Counted from the first letter of the stretch, positions 1 through 10,682 are shown. The stretch: 64,000 nucleotides of DNA from Hormiphora californensis (GCA_020137815.1 CM035353.1:6133597-6197596); one strand, 5' to 3'. Made by a program: numbers and translations. The notes: generated by a model not told the origin, from the letters alone.

Positions 1-770
1 TAGCCATCATTGGTAACAGGATGCCTCCTAAAACATATAACATCTGCGGCAAAGGCCCTGGAAAGTCTTCTCTCCACCCTCAGTTTCTTTTCGAAGTTTT
101 TGAAAACTTCTACCGCCCCAAACCCTCCCCCATTCATTCAAATAGATAACTTAAAGTTGTTTCTATGACAGAGAGATAGTTTCTATGACGAAAAAAGTTG
201 TTCTAGAGGCGTGGCCTCTCAGAAAAGAAGGACAAACTGAGATTATCTTGTTCAGATACAAAACAGTACCCGTACACAAAGGTTTGTGTTAGTTGCATTT
301 CATCACGCACACTGATACACTGTTAGCTGCTAACTAGCACATTAGTGAAAATAGTATTAATATGTGAAAATAGTATTAATATGTCTAGCGACTAGCATGT
401 TTTAGCTCGATTTTCAAAAACATGCTAGAGATAGGGGTGTGTGGTAAATGCCCGGTAAATGGGTGATTTTGGAATTTCGATACACCTACTCTAGGGCATT
501 TTCCATGGACATATTTAGGAAGCTGGATACCGGTGGAACGGTCTGATTTTGAAAATATAATAATATTATTAAGTAGTTCCTGGGTTCCAGGTGTAATTTA
601 TATGGGAAACCCTAGTGGTAGTGACTATACATGGTCGAGATTAGCATTTAGCAGCCCTGGCAACACTAAAGAAACAGTTTGATGGTAGCAGTCCACTTTG
701 CTGAACATGTTGCCGAAAAGTTGGGAAAGAAGAGTGAGATCTTCTGGGTATGGGACGGGGCCCATATATG
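1..770. other. No gene recognised
   Basis: Neither strand gives a coding segment I recognise. The only structure noticed is a direct repeat of about 19 bp (gtgaaaatagtattaatat) in two adjacent copies near 343-380. Confidence 0.5.
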
Positions 771-771
771 A

Positions 772-1110
772 ATGAGCTCAGCTTCAGACACACGTCACAC
801 CCTGAAGGCATTCCCTGAACTGAAGAAAGTGCATGAGGATATGGCGGCAGTGGTCAAGTTTTTCAGGGACCCCAAGATCAATGAGTTGGCCATTGAACTG
901 GCAGGTAAAGCTGCGGACACCAAAACTTCTGAAAGACCTGAAGTTCCTCCAGCGCGACCTGTCGATCCTGTATGACCTGATGGTCAACTGTACGGAGACG
1001 TATGAGTTCATTCTAACTGAATATCCACGGAGCCAGGTCTTCCTACTCTCCACAAGGTATTGGCTCACGCACCAGAGGTTATGGATAAGGAGAATAAGGG
1101 AAGAGGATTG
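772..1110 (+). pseudogene. Frameshifted coding remnant, probably of a mobile element
   Basis: Unrecognised. A helical segment (ELKKVHEDMAAVVKFFRD...) is open from 772 to about 905. Coherent protein-like sequence then continues in the next frame (LRTPKLLKDLKFLQRDL, then YEFILTEYP), so the remnant carries a frameshift. The stretch around TPKLLKDLKF resembles TPKVLKELKF encoded at 22,140-22,170 on the same strand. That suggests two degenerate copies of one dispersed family. I cannot name the family; a transposase is a guess from the context. Confidence 0.35.
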
Positions 1111-1219
1111 GGGAATCTCAGTGAGGGGGGGGGGGGGTCTCGAGGCATGCAACAAGCTCCTACGTCGGTACAGGACGAGACTCAGCCGCAAGAAGGGCGG
1201 GGAAAAATGGTATTCCTGA

Positions 1220-2340
1220 TAAATGGTTAATACCAGAAGAAGAATTGATACGGATACTATCTGAACACTGTCCTAAGCTGGGGGTCGGAGCCCGGGTTTG
1301 TCATGGGGAATTTCTAGTGAGGGTCTGGATAAGTGGTCTGCTGCACATAGCTCCAAATTTCAGCAAAAATACACAGCAGAAACTGCAAACGCTGAGAAGG
1401 TATTTCATATTTCAGGATATAAATACTAGCAAGCTGCATAGGTTGCAAAAGACAACTAATGGTCGACAAAATATTAACAAAATATTATCAACCTAAGTTA
1501 TAATAAAGTTTGAAAATGAAATATGATACTGAGGCCAGATGTTGTCTACAGCCACCCGTAATTGCGAAGATGACCCGTTTACTCCCAGGCCACCCACCTA
1601 CCAGGACACCGGACCCACCCAAGACACCGGACCCAAGACACAGAACAGCTATACACTGTTATTTCCAACTACGCCATATAGAATGGACTGTTGACTGTTA
1701 ATAACTACTGATTAATATACCGATCTTTCAGTTAGCCTTTAATTACGTTTATAAAGTCATTTTACCAAACTAAAATATCAGATATGAGAGAGAACTGAGA
1801 AACTACAAGCTCGAAATATTAAAACATGCCTAAAAGGAACTGAAAATCAGTCAATCACTACGAGACAAGGAACACAAAAAGGCACCAGAACACATACAAA
1901 CAGGAGACAAGAAACGACGTTCAGAGGCAAGAAGAGAAACAAGGCAAGAAGGCATTTAGAGAAATGGCGGCAAAATGAGAGGGAGAAGGACCTGCGCGCA
2001 GGCAGCTAAAACTTTGCGCATTGCCTACGCGCCCTGCACTTTTACATCACAAGAGTGTCGGCGCGTTACATACAAGTCAGGAGCGGGAATGGCCCGTCTA
2101 AAATGAGCGGTATGTCTGTTTCTAAGCACTCGGTGTCGAACAAAACATGTAACTGATTTCAATGGTTTTGCCTTTTAGTTTGGGATATTTACCCTCTCTA
2201 TAATAGCTCAGCTAAGCAAAGCCACATCCGGTGATCTTATTTGCTTTATAAATGAGCTTGGAATCTTTTTTTCAAAAAAGGAGTGCAATTGTTAATAAAG
2301 TGGGAGAGAAACAATTGCCCTCGCCAATATAACTCCACTA
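1220..2340. other. No gene recognised
   Basis: Short unrelated open frames only, with AT-rich and purine-rich sequence. No repeat structure was evident by eye. Confidence 0.4.
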
Positions 2341-2547
2341 TCCTCAGTGATATGTTAGAGATCCAATATGGAGGCCGCCCGATTTATGCCAAATCCCCTG
2401 ACGGAGGTAAAGAAGCATCAAGCCACATCTTCACCATGGAAAGTGAAAATTAGGGTTCTGCAAGGCTCCAATTACTATTTGAAAGTTCAAAACCTTATTG
2501 TTCAATTAATCTCGATTTCGTTTCTTTGTTCCTTTGTTTCTGTTGTT

Positions 2548-3306
2548 CTGGGGGGTACGTCACCTTTTATTTTGCCCACTTTTGCCCACATTTGCCCACA
2601 TGGGCAAACCAAAATCTCAAAAAACAGGTATAATGTGGGCAAAGTGGGCAAAAAGTGGGCAAAAATATTATAAGCATCAAAACTTTACCAGAAAACCCTC
2701 TGTGACAAATGTTTTTCACCTCCAATGTCTTTCAAGAGGTCCCCTCTATTGATTCCAGCCGATAATTAATGTACTTACTTATGACTTAGGGTTGATAAGG
2801 CTCCATGTCCGACTGGACAAAAGTGGGCAAAAAAATTTGGCAAAATTAGGCAAAGGCCAGTGATTTTTCGTCATTTTGGGGCTATTTAGGGAACTGATGC
2901 ATAACAAAGGTTTTCCACTTGCATTGTACTCCAATGGGGTCCCAGAAAAACCAGAAAAATTTTCCACTCCAACCATGTGAGAAACGTGCCTAAAATGACC
3001 AATTTTCCTAATTTTGCCAACATATTTTGCCCATTTTCCCAGTTGGATATGGAGCCTTATCAACCCTGAGCAAATAAATTATCGGTTGGAATCGATAGGG
3101 GGGACCTCTAGGAGGACATTGGTGGTGAAAAACCTTTGTCACAGACGATTACCTGGTTGATAGCATATATTTTTTATGGATTTAAATTTTTTGCCTACTT
3201 TTGCCTACTTTTGCCCACTTTTGCCCACTTTTGCCCATGTGGGCAAATTCAAAATTTAAGAATAATGTGGGCAGTGGGCAAAAAAAAAGGTGACGACCCC
3301 CCCGTT
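2548..3306. mobile_element. Inverted-repeat element rich in TTTGCCCAC motifs
   Basis: The two ends are inverted copies: a G-run, then (t)cgtcacctttt and several TTTGCCCAC units at the left, with the complement (GTGGGCAAA units, aaaaggtgacg, C-run) at the right. The arms extend roughly 240 bp inward; for example the region near 2700-2760 is complementary to that near 3070-3150. No transposase is encoded, so it is a non-autonomous, MITE-like element. Another inverted-repeat element is inserted at its centre. Confidence 0.6.
2788..3067. mobile_element. Nested MITE-like element with AGGGTTGATAAGGCTCCAT ends
   Basis: The terminal inverted repeat AGGGTTGATAAGGCTCCAT is found at 2788 and, reversed, ending at 3067. 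The interior again carries TTTGCCCA/TGGGCAAA motifs. It sits at the axis of the larger element at 2548-3306, so it either inserted there later or forms part of one composite family. Confidence 0.55.
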
Positions 3307-3453
3307 GTTCTCCAAAACTAAACAATGGGAACAAAGGAACCCCCGAGAAATAAAAACGACTTAGATAATTTCCGGACAGTAGTAATTCTCTCTATATTTT
3401 GTAAATTATATGCAATAATTCCCACACTCACCCACCCACCCATTCATAGCATT

Positions 3454-3555
3454 ATGTCAACCACCACTACACAATCCACATTGACTTGCCCCTGTGGCAA
3501 AACTTACAAACAGAGGGCAGGACTGAGCCGCCATAAGGCGACTTGCCGCTTTTGA
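3454..3555 (+). pseudogene. Short C2H2-like zinc-finger ORF (33 aa)
   Basis: The ORF starts at ATG 3454 and encodes a single finger of form C-x-C...H-x4-C (TCPCGKTYKQRAGLSRHK) followed by a stop. A second finger-like segment (HVCMSCLKTFMRADNKRRH) with an arginine-rich stretch follows at 3720-3840 in another frame. More fingers occur at 5029-5340. The stretch reads like a broken copy of a zinc-finger gene carried by a mobile element. It may alternatively be an exon of a spliced gene. Confidence 0.4.
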
Positions 3556-3661
3556 AACGAGAGTTAGTGAGACGAAGTCCGCACCAAGTGATGCTAGTAG
3601 TCAAGACCTAACAGAACTCGTGTTGTTCTTTAAAATATGGACAATGAAAAGCGGACAATAA

Positions 3662-3952
3662 ATGTATATTTGTATTTGTATTATTGGGCAGCAAACCAGA
3701 AGAGAGGACCGGGACCCCATTACACATGTGTGTATGAGCTGCCTCAAAACCTTCATGAGGGCGGACAACAAACGACGCCATGAAGAGAAGTGTGAAGGCA
3801 GACTTAGGAAGAGGCCGAGAAGAAGGAGAAGGAGCAAGAGAAGAGACGGGCACCGGAGGAAGGTCTGCCACCCCTGGACATCAAGGCACTGTGTGCCCCA
3901 CTGCTTCACATGCTGCAGGACAAATAATATATTTCATACTGCCCCTTTTTAA
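3662..3952 (+). pseudogene. C2H2-type finger plus basic tail, element-associated
   Basis: Residues THVCMSCLKTFMRADNK then RRHEEKC form a C-x2-C...H-x4-C finger. An Arg/Lys-rich run (RLRKRPRRRRRSKRR) resembling a nuclear localisation signal follows directly. The 3' end of this ORF runs into a repeat that recurs at 5835-5982, which supports membership of a dispersed element. Confidence 0.4.
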
Positions 3953-4043
3953 ACTTGAAAACGGTTTGTTTCATTCATTCAACTCGACTCAAAAACATTT
4001 ACCACAACACCACCTTTCTCTCAATCAACACAGTACATTTCCC
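3892..4043 (+). repeat. 150-bp direct repeat, copy 1 (copy 2 at 5835-5982)
   Basis: The segment beginning tgtgccccactgcttcacat and ending near acagtacatttccc recurs almost unchanged at 5835-5982. In each place it lies downstream of zinc-finger coding remnants on the same strand. It is probably part of the 3' region of one mobile-element family. Confidence 0.7.
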
Positions 4044-4351
4044 ATAATATTATGAGTAGCATAAAAAATGGACCGGTTTAGACGAATCTACCGGATAAGA
4101 TTTAACACATTTATTTCGTTGCAGCCGCACGGTATTACGGATGAATGCGGCAGTAGCACCTTCCCCTCCACAACCAGCGCCACTCCAAGTGCAGGTTTAT
4201 GAGCTGGAGCCGGCCCGGACAGACCGTCCACCTCCTGGGCCTGGTGCTGATCTCGTCACATCCACGCACCATATATTCTAAGTCACTGTACGGACCTGGA
4301 ATCGCTAGAAAAGGTTATATTGATAGTATAAAATTATTAAAATACATATAT

Positions 4352-4505
4352 GTAAATCGCTTAGAATGGCCATACAAAAGATTAAGTTATACATTTCCAC
4401 ACTTGTTATCAATATTAATATGTACATATATGTACATATTAATATTGATAACAAGTGTGGAAATGTATAACTTAATCTTTTGTATGGCCATTCTAAGCGA
4501 TTTAC
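4352..4505. repeat. Perfect 154-bp palindrome without spacer
   Basis: Bases 4352-4428 and 4429-4505 are exact reverse complements (77-bp arms) meeting at tgtacata/tatgtaca. No mismatch was seen on reading both arms. Such a structure may be a fold-back element or a recent inverted duplication. An assembly or library artefact is also possible. Confidence 0.85.
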
Positions 4506-4597
4506 TCTTAAATTGCGGTCCTATTGGGTTATTTTACAGCTAGATTCAAGCGGTTCTTGAAGATCAGGAGATTTTCTTCTAAAACGCAATGATTGTA

Positions 4598-4769
4598 CAG
4601 TCGGACCCCGATTTAACAGCCCCCGATTTAGCGGCACCCCGATTTAACGGCAGCATAATCTTCCCCCGATATAGAAAACTGACAGTATTTGACCCCGATT
4701 TAGCGGACACCCCGATTTAACGGACAAAACCCTTTACCCCAAGGGTGCCGTTAAATCGGGGTCCGACTG
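4598..4769. mobile_element. 172-bp pogo/Tigger-like MITE, copy 1
   Basis: The element is flanked by TA on each side, and its inverted ends begin CAGTCGGACCCCGATTTAA. The interior repeats CCCCGATTTA(A/G)CGG several times. A near-identical copy in the opposite orientation lies at 12,842-13,013, and a larger relative at 35,893-36,674. TA target duplication and the CAGTCGGACC end resemble pogo/Tigger elements; that assignment is an inference. Confidence 0.8.
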
Positions 4770-5028
4770 TACCTATAGCAAAATTTTAATATTGTGAAAC
4801 TTTAATAAACATCAGCGATCAAAATAAGAGGGCCGGCCAGCTCAATTCACCTGGCCAGCCCTCTGGTGGTATGTTGAGGCTATGGCCAGTGATACTGTGA
4901 CCAGTAATGACCTTCACAAGTCAACCAAAAATTCTGCTTCACGAACCTAATCTACCAACAACTTCAAATTATTTTTACATTTATATAGTTCATCATTTCA
5001 CTCACCATCACTATTAGCATAGCACAGC

Positions 5029-5340
5029 ATGACAGATCCAGAACCTGATATTCAACCCAGTACATCTAAGTTCCGCTGTTCTCTCTACAAGATTACCTTC
5101 AACTCAAAAAGTACCTTGACCCGCCATACGAAGACTCTACATGCTGCACGAGCCAAAGTTCACAGGTGCACACAGTGCTCGTTCACTTCGGGTCGAAAAG
5201 ATACTCTCGTACGCCACAAAAAGGTTCACGGGGACAAGACCAGCGCAGTAAGTAGGCCAAGAAAGAATGAAGGAAACCATCGATGTGGTGACTGTGAAGC
5301 AGTATTCAGCCGCCTTTGGAACCTAGAAAGACACCAGGAG
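5029..5340 (+). CDS. C2H2 zinc-finger exon, mobile-element associated
   Basis: From ATG 5029 the frame encodes three finger-like units: FRCSLYKITFNSKSTLTRH, then VHRCTQCSFTSGRKDTLVRH, then HRCGDCEAVFSRLWNLERH. A splice-donor-like GTATAT follows at 5341, so the exon probably ends there, although the frame stays open to 5694. Downstream lie a partial SET-domain copy and the repeat shared with 3892-4043. The function is presumably DNA binding. It could be a host gene, but its position among broken copies favours a transposon-borne gene. Confidence 0.5.
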
Positions 5341-5571
5341 GTATATAATTTTGCTAGTTCTTCAAGTGAACGTATCAGCCGAGCCTCAATGCAAGTCCGT
5401 GAAGCAGAGCCCCAGTCTAGTGCATCATCCTCTGGGCCATTATCATTTGTCCAGCCTTGTCCGCTGTTTGCAGAAGATACAATTGAATCCGATAGAGATG
5501 AAGAAATGGAAGTATCTGAGGCTGGTATCTGTTTATTGTGGTCACAACTTACATACATAACAACTAAACCT

Positions 5572-5830
5572 TTGTTAATAGGAAACTACAAGAATTCGGG
5601 CTATGCCTGGAAGGTGAGGGGTGACAACCTAAAAGCTGCTTATTTTGAACAATTACGCAGTTACATCACCCCTGTACCAACTAAAGTCTTATAAAAAGGG
5701 ACTGGTGAAGTTTGTGGCTGGTTCTTTTCTATTTGTGCCAGGGATAAAATGCTTTGGTCAGGTCGAGGGTTTATTGAGGGATTCTGGGGGCATGACTTTT
5801 TTAATATTTGTTGAGATTGTTGGAGAAGAC
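5572..5830 (+). pseudogene. Truncated SET-domain copy and its 3' flank
   Basis: The segment encodes PLLIGNYKNSGYAWKVRGDN, an internally deleted version of the SET-like sequence at 7839-8132: the residues between GNY and the GYAWK block are missing. The 3' flank (from tattttgaacaattacgcag to the end) recurs at 7632-7815. It is therefore a degenerate copy of the same element. Confidence 0.55.
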
Positions 5831-5834
5831 AATG

Positions 5835-5982
5835 TGTGCCCCACTGCTTCACATGCTGCAGGACAAATAATATATTTTATACTACCCCTTTTTAAACTTG
5901 AAAACGGTTTGTTTCATTCATTCAACTCGATAAAAAACATTTACCACAACACCACCTTTCTCTCAACACAGTACATTTCCCA
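5835..5982 (+). repeat. 150-bp direct repeat, copy 2
   Basis: Near-identical to 3892-4043. It starts tgtgccccactgcttcacat and lacks a few bases around the Aaaaacatttacc segment. Confidence 0.7.
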
Positions 5983-6120
5983 GTCAGTAGGTTGAGAAAT
6001 GAGAGGGGTGTTCTCATCTTTGAAAGCACAGTGCAGTTTCTCAAGCCGTACATGAGCTGACCGAGGAGTTACTGTCTGAAAACAGAGAAAAGGCTTATAC
6101 ACACAGGAAGGGAAACGGAG

Positions 6121-6570
6121 TTGATCCGGTCAAAATTTCCGTCAAGGAAGATGGAACATACCAAAAAAGGGGTGATAGGTCACGGGGATACACCTCGAAG
6201 ATCGGAAGTAAAGCCAAGTTTGACCCTGAGTGCAGCTAGCAGAGCCCGTGAAGCTGTGGAGCATCTAGAGCGTGTCCGAATGAAACGTGCTCTGACAGGG
6301 TTGTTGCACCCGTCAATCCTGGCAGTGGCATGGTGTGTGTGTGGGACTGATGTGATGAAACACGGGCTCCTTTTCCACTATACTCCCGTGAAGGGGCTAC
6401 TTCTGGATTTCATTAGTACGAATTACCCTTTCATGGTACGAATCATGAGTGAAGTCCAAAAGGAAAATGCCAGTTCGGTGCTTAGCCCCATGACCGATGA
6501 GGTCATCAAAGTGAGAGACAACAACAACAATCAAAGTGAGAGATATCATTCAATTTTAATTATATTATGA
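6121..6570 (+). other. Unrecognised 149-aa open frame in element-rich DNA
   Basis: The frame opens without a convincing start (first true ATG at 6151) and contains a helical part (ASRAREAVEHLERVRMKRAL). I recognise no domain. Its 3' end lies in a ~62-bp segment (agagatatcattcaatttta...) that is directly repeated with changes near 6777-6838. It may be a fragment of the same mobile element as its neighbours or may be non-coding. Confidence 0.25.
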
Positions 6571-6986
6571 CTTTTATTACTTTAAATATTAATAGTGATG
6601 GTGTGCAGACCACGAATTCGTCTATATCGAGTATGTACCCTGTGATGATAACCAACTGCCGTTAGATTTAAAAATATTTTAACCCCTTTAATTTTCTTGA
6701 AAACCTCTGGCTGCGATTTTGATCAGGCCATACAAAAACCACTTGTTCTTAATTATCTTAATCAATCGACAATCTGAGAGATATCGTTCGATATGAATAA
6801 TATTATGACTTTTTTACTTTAAATATTAACATTGATGGGCACGCAAAAGAATACAGGGGAATGTAGGAACGGACACTGTGACTGACACTGGCCACATTGC
6901 GTTCTTCAAGAAGTTCTTCCCCGCAAAAAGATCGTTCTTCCTGAAGGGCTCCCTCTGTCTCAACAGCTTGTGCTTGGTGTCACCTA

Positions 6987-7170
6987 GTGACAACCATCAT
7001 CCTGCCCTCCGGCACGTCACCGTCAACAGCCAACATTGAAAGAGCGGAAGAACAGATTGACAACTTCTTTAAGGAGGTTCTCCGGATCTTTGGACCTGGA
7101 TTTGCGACGAACAATTTCCATGTTCTGCTCCACATGCCGAAACAGGTTCAGAGACTTGACCCGTTATCCA
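6987..7170 (+). pseudogene. DUF4218-like transposase fragment (CACTA/EnSpm type)
   Basis: The frame encodes EEQIDNFFKEVLRIFGPGF followed by ATNNFHVLLHMPKQVQRLDPL. The pattern 'N-x-H-x-L-x-H-x-P-x-x-V' after a helical F..(V/L)...(F/Y)GP block resembles the DUF4218 region of CACTA/EnSpm-type transposases. A second, clearer instance lies at 12,297-12,518 on the other strand. The frame ends soon after, so this is a remnant. Confidence 0.45.
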
Positions 7171-7479
7171 ACAACATTTTGTGCTGTTGTACCTTTTTAT
7201 AAAATAAAAAATAATAGTATGAACAATTCAAACAACATTATAATATAATGTAGTTCATAATACATATTTTCAGAAGAGTAGAATCCCTGCTAAAAGTAGG
7301 ACGTTGGCCCCTGTGAGGAGCATGGGGATCTGACACCCTGCCGGGAGGAGGATACGGACCCAGGGACACATGTGACCACCTACCCCACACAATATTATGT
7401 GGAGATAAAGATATATAAAGAAATATTTTTTATTCAACTCCACTTCCTTTGGTATCTGTTTATCGTGGTCGCATACATA

Positions 7480-7815
7480 ACAACCTGTATCAATAAGAAA
7501 CTAAAAAGGAAGAGGCTGGCGTCCAGCCAGTACAAGCAAGTACAAGGCTGTGAAGCAAGCGGGGAAGGATTCGGGCAATGCCTGGAAGGTGAGTGGTGAC
7601 AACGGTGATGAAAACCTAAAAACTGCTTATTTTGAACTATTACGCAGTTACATCACCCCTGTACCAACTAAAGTTTTATAAAAAAGGGTTGGTGAAGTTT
7701 GTGGTTGGTTCTTTTCTATTTGTGCCAGGGATAAAATGCTTTGGCCAGGTCGAGGGTTTAGTGAGGGATTCTGGGGGCATGACTTTTTTTAATATTTGTT
7801 GAGATTGTTGGAGAA
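7480..7815 (+). pseudogene. Degenerate SET-domain copy with shared 3' flank
   Basis: Sequence matching the SET exon (aggctggcgtccagccagta, then ggattcgggcaatgcctgga) is present but out of continuous frame: a duplicated 'acaagcaagt' and substitutions break it. The 3' flank equals that of 5640-5830. Three SET copies in 2.5 kb show local amplification. Confidence 0.55.
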
Positions 7816-7838
7816 AATCATGTACCTCACGGTATATT

Positions 7839-8132
7839 ATGTCGTTTTGCCAAATCTTCGGCAAATATCTTAAAGGTGGTCGAATGTTCAGTACTGCTTT
7901 CAGTGATCCCCTGTTAATAGGAAACTACAAGGGGAAGAGGCTGACTTCCAGCCAGTACAAGGCTGTGGAGCAAGCGGGGAAGGATTCGGGTTATGCGTGG
8001 AAGGTGAGAGGTGACAACGGGACCCACATTGTGGATGGGGGCAACCCCAAAAGCAGCAACTGGCTCCGCTTTGTTAACCACTCACGGTTCCAGGCGGAGG
8101 AAAATGTCTGGTCGTGTTTGTTGGGGTGGTAA
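7839..8132 (+). CDS. SET-domain exon (lysine methyltransferase-like)
   Basis: The frame contains GNYKGKRLTSSQYKAVEQAG, then SGYAWKVRGDNGTHIVDGG, then SSNWLRFVNHSRFQAEENV. The G-x-Y-x-G opening, the hydrophobic strand before a DGG turn, and the (S)NWLRFVNHS motif are the hallmarks of SET methyltransferases, where NHS contacts S-adenosylmethionine. The coding match ends near 8107, where a 25-bp hairpin begins. The missing C-terminal part continues at 8237. As an exon it is incomplete on its own. Upstream copies at 5.57 and 7.48 kb and nearby C2H2 fingers suggest a SET plus zinc-finger gene spread by transposition. A host PRDM-like pseudogene is the alternative. Confidence 0.6.
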   Translation: MSFCQIFGKYLKGGRMFSTAFSDPLLIGNYKGKRLTSSQYKAVEQAGKDSGYAWKVRGDNGTHIVDGGNPKSSNWLRFVNHSRFQAEENVWSCLLGW

Positions 8133-8158
8133 CTTACCACCCCAACAAACACGACCAG
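8108..8158. repeat. 25-bp perfect hairpin at the SET exon end
   Basis: Bases 8108-8132 and 8134-8158 are exact reverse complements separated by one base (ctggtcgtgtttgttggggt...). The left arm contains GTG|GTAACT, a possible splice donor for the SET exon. Confidence 0.85.
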
Positions 8159-8236
8159 TGGTAGTATAAGTTAAAATTCTACGTGCATACTAAAAAACAA
8201 TATATCTGTAAACGCATTACATATTTTCCATACCAG

Positions 8237-8330
8237 GGCAGCTATAACAGAACTACACGGCTGTGGGAGCTGCTGGTGGACTACCATCAGGATCTGGGGA
8301 TAGACCCGTCCCTCCGTGTGGACAGGAAAA
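8237..8330 (+). CDS. SET-domain C-terminal exon
   Basis: After an acceptor (ttttccataccag) the frame reads GSYNRTTRLWELLVDYHQDL and ends at a donor (AAAA|GTGAGT at 8331). The block WELLVDYHQDLGID matches the SET C-terminal motif (E-L-L-x-D-Y-G-x-x-Y), which closes the lysine channel. It lies about 100 bp after the main SET exon on the same strand, so the two probably belonged to one gene with a short intron. Confidence 0.5.
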
Positions 8331-8344
8331 GTGAGTAACCAGAG

Positions 8345-10060
8345 TACTTGAGTATATAAATAGAACTCACGATTCGGGTTTTCCCATTCATTCACATCAC
8401 AAACCCTTTCACACTAGAGATTAAAAAAGCACAGTAGTATTGGCTGCAATTCCCTAAACTCTCCGTGAGCGGAAAGAGCATCTGATAAGCTGTACGATAT
8501 ATAAAGTAGGAATATGGGAAAGTTTTAGAAGAGATCCTGGCGAAATGGGACCGTAATGGGATCTTGTGTTTGGGCCGCATGTGACCAACACCAATAGTGG
8601 CCGATCCTTTCCGAGCCAGGTCAATTTACTAGTATAGCCTCACAGCTGTGTGGCTTTGCCAGGGGAGGCATCAAAGGTATTTCGGAAAGCTGTGCCAACA
8701 CAGAACGTTGTGCTGGGAACATAATGCCAGGGAGAAGATCAGGGTATTAAAAACACTATCGGGCGTTGGGTATCGATGTCGCAGCTAAGTCTGACTCAGA
8801 AGCAATCTTTGGTCAACCCGGTTCTCCTCGCTGCCAGAACTTCGGTTCTTCTCCCTCCTCAAGGCGGGGAAACGATACGTGTTCGGCCAACAACAAGGTA
8901 TTCACTGTGTCCGATCTTTTCCTTCACAGATAAGGTCCCTAGCCTCAAGACTTGCAGGATCTACCTGGCGGGCAGGGAATCGGAAGCTGCTCCCACAGAC
9001 GAGAGCAGGTATAATAATAGAAGAGTAGAATAATAATATATGTAGTTCATGATATGTAATGCCAAACAGAGTCTCAATATTCCACTCTCAACTATAACAT
9101 TGGGGCGAGTGAGGATCCTATATTCTGTGGAATAGAGGAAGAGGATAATTATACACACATTGCACACGAACCAACTACATGTGCCCCCATGAGATAAGCT
9201 AGACCGTGGGGTAAGGTCTATATTACTGACTATCATGAAGTGAAGGGTCAGTCCGTACAATCTGTCTAGTTCGACGGGAAGATTAACAAGGTAATTGTGG
9301 ACTTGAAGATGGCGGAGAAGAATGACAAAGATTCTTAATCATTTACGGGGATAATAAGGATACTAATTGCCAGGGGCCGGAATGCTGGGTTTGCTGAATC
9401 TGACAATGCTGACAATTATGTAGTAATTTCAATGCACTTCTATTATACATGTCCACTATCACGGATAATGCAGTTCTGTATTCTGCGATTTATCGAATTC
9501 GAGAAAGCACCAAACTGACATTATCGGTGCAGCTCTTCATAACTCTGAAGAAGTTGTTACAAGGAATAGTTGCGTCTTATGCTAGCTGCAACGCTAACAC
9601 CGGAAGGGAAGGGGAGCGCTGGTACATTTCCAGTCTCGGCATAGAGGTCCAGTCCCGACCTCCACCGCCAGAAGACATTCTCATAGCAAACAGGGAGGAC
9701 TGAGGAGATTCACTAACAAGCTTTTGTGGTCTTTAACCTGAAGACAATTTGCATATGCAGTAATTGTCCAGGCATTAGAAGAGAATGGACTATGTCTCTA
9801 GGAGATAAATGTCTACACCATAGCATCCACTCGAAACACGATGCATTAGATAATATTTTACTTAGAACTATAGACAGAGAAGAATACATTAACCATGACA
9901 AGCTTAATGAAGCCAATCTTTACATACATCTTGAAGACATAATTTATTGTTAAATGATTAACTTGATTAAATATTCCCGTGTTATTTTGTCTCGCTACCC
10001 CGGTGACATTCCCTAGCTGCACATGCTAGATTTTATTAATAATGGACGTTTTGAGCATCC
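8345..10060. other. No gene recognised
   Basis: Only short open frames with no recognisable motif. 9449-9953 has two overlapping + strand frames (84 and 75 aa) without domain features. Confidence 0.4.
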
Positions 10061-10070
10061 TGCCATGCCC

Positions 10071-10682
10071 ATAAGGCTATAAGCATACTGATCGTGATGA
10101 TCATAATCAGGTCAGTGTGCGGAGATTTTGATGGTCACCATCAAAGAAGCGCTCACACTGATGGTTATCATCATGATGGAGGCTTGATGCATCATGATGC
10201 TCTCAAACCATAGTGTGTTCACGTTTGATCATCATAAACCATAGTGTGCGCAGGTTTGATCATCATAAACCATACTCAACTTGTTGGAACTTGCCTTTTG
10301 ATCATGATCATCATGACCAGTGTGCTCAGCATGATGATGCTATCTCCCCCTTGCCTCCTCTTGCCTAGTCGCGCGCTCTGAGAGGCTGTTGCATATCACG
10401 TGACCTGTACAACAGCCTCTCGTGCGCGCGAAGTCGTACCACGTGGTACATGTCACATGACTACAGTGCAGCCCTCCATAAGAATAAGATCAGAACGTGC
10501 GCACACTAGGTGTTGATGATCATCATCCAACTTAAGAGACGGCTCCAGGGCCAGCTCTTACGTGATGATCATAATGTTGCGCACACTGCAGTTTTTTGCA
10601 GATGATGATGATCAAAACCATGAGCACACTTCATCTTTTTAACTGATTATGATCATCACGATCAGTATGCTTATAGCCTTAT
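10071..10682. mobile_element. 612-bp element with perfect 40-bp terminal inverted repeats
   Basis: ATAAGGCTATAAGCATACTG and the next 20 bases (10,071-10,110) recur as an exact reverse complement at 10,643-10,682. The interior carries many copies of GATGATCAT/ATGATCATC. A GC-rich inverted repeat lies near 10,369-10,430 (gagaggctgttg / caacagcctctc with cgcgcg flanks). No protein is encoded. Clustered subterminal motifs of this kind are typical transposase-binding arrays; the superfamily is not evident. Confidence 0.8.
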
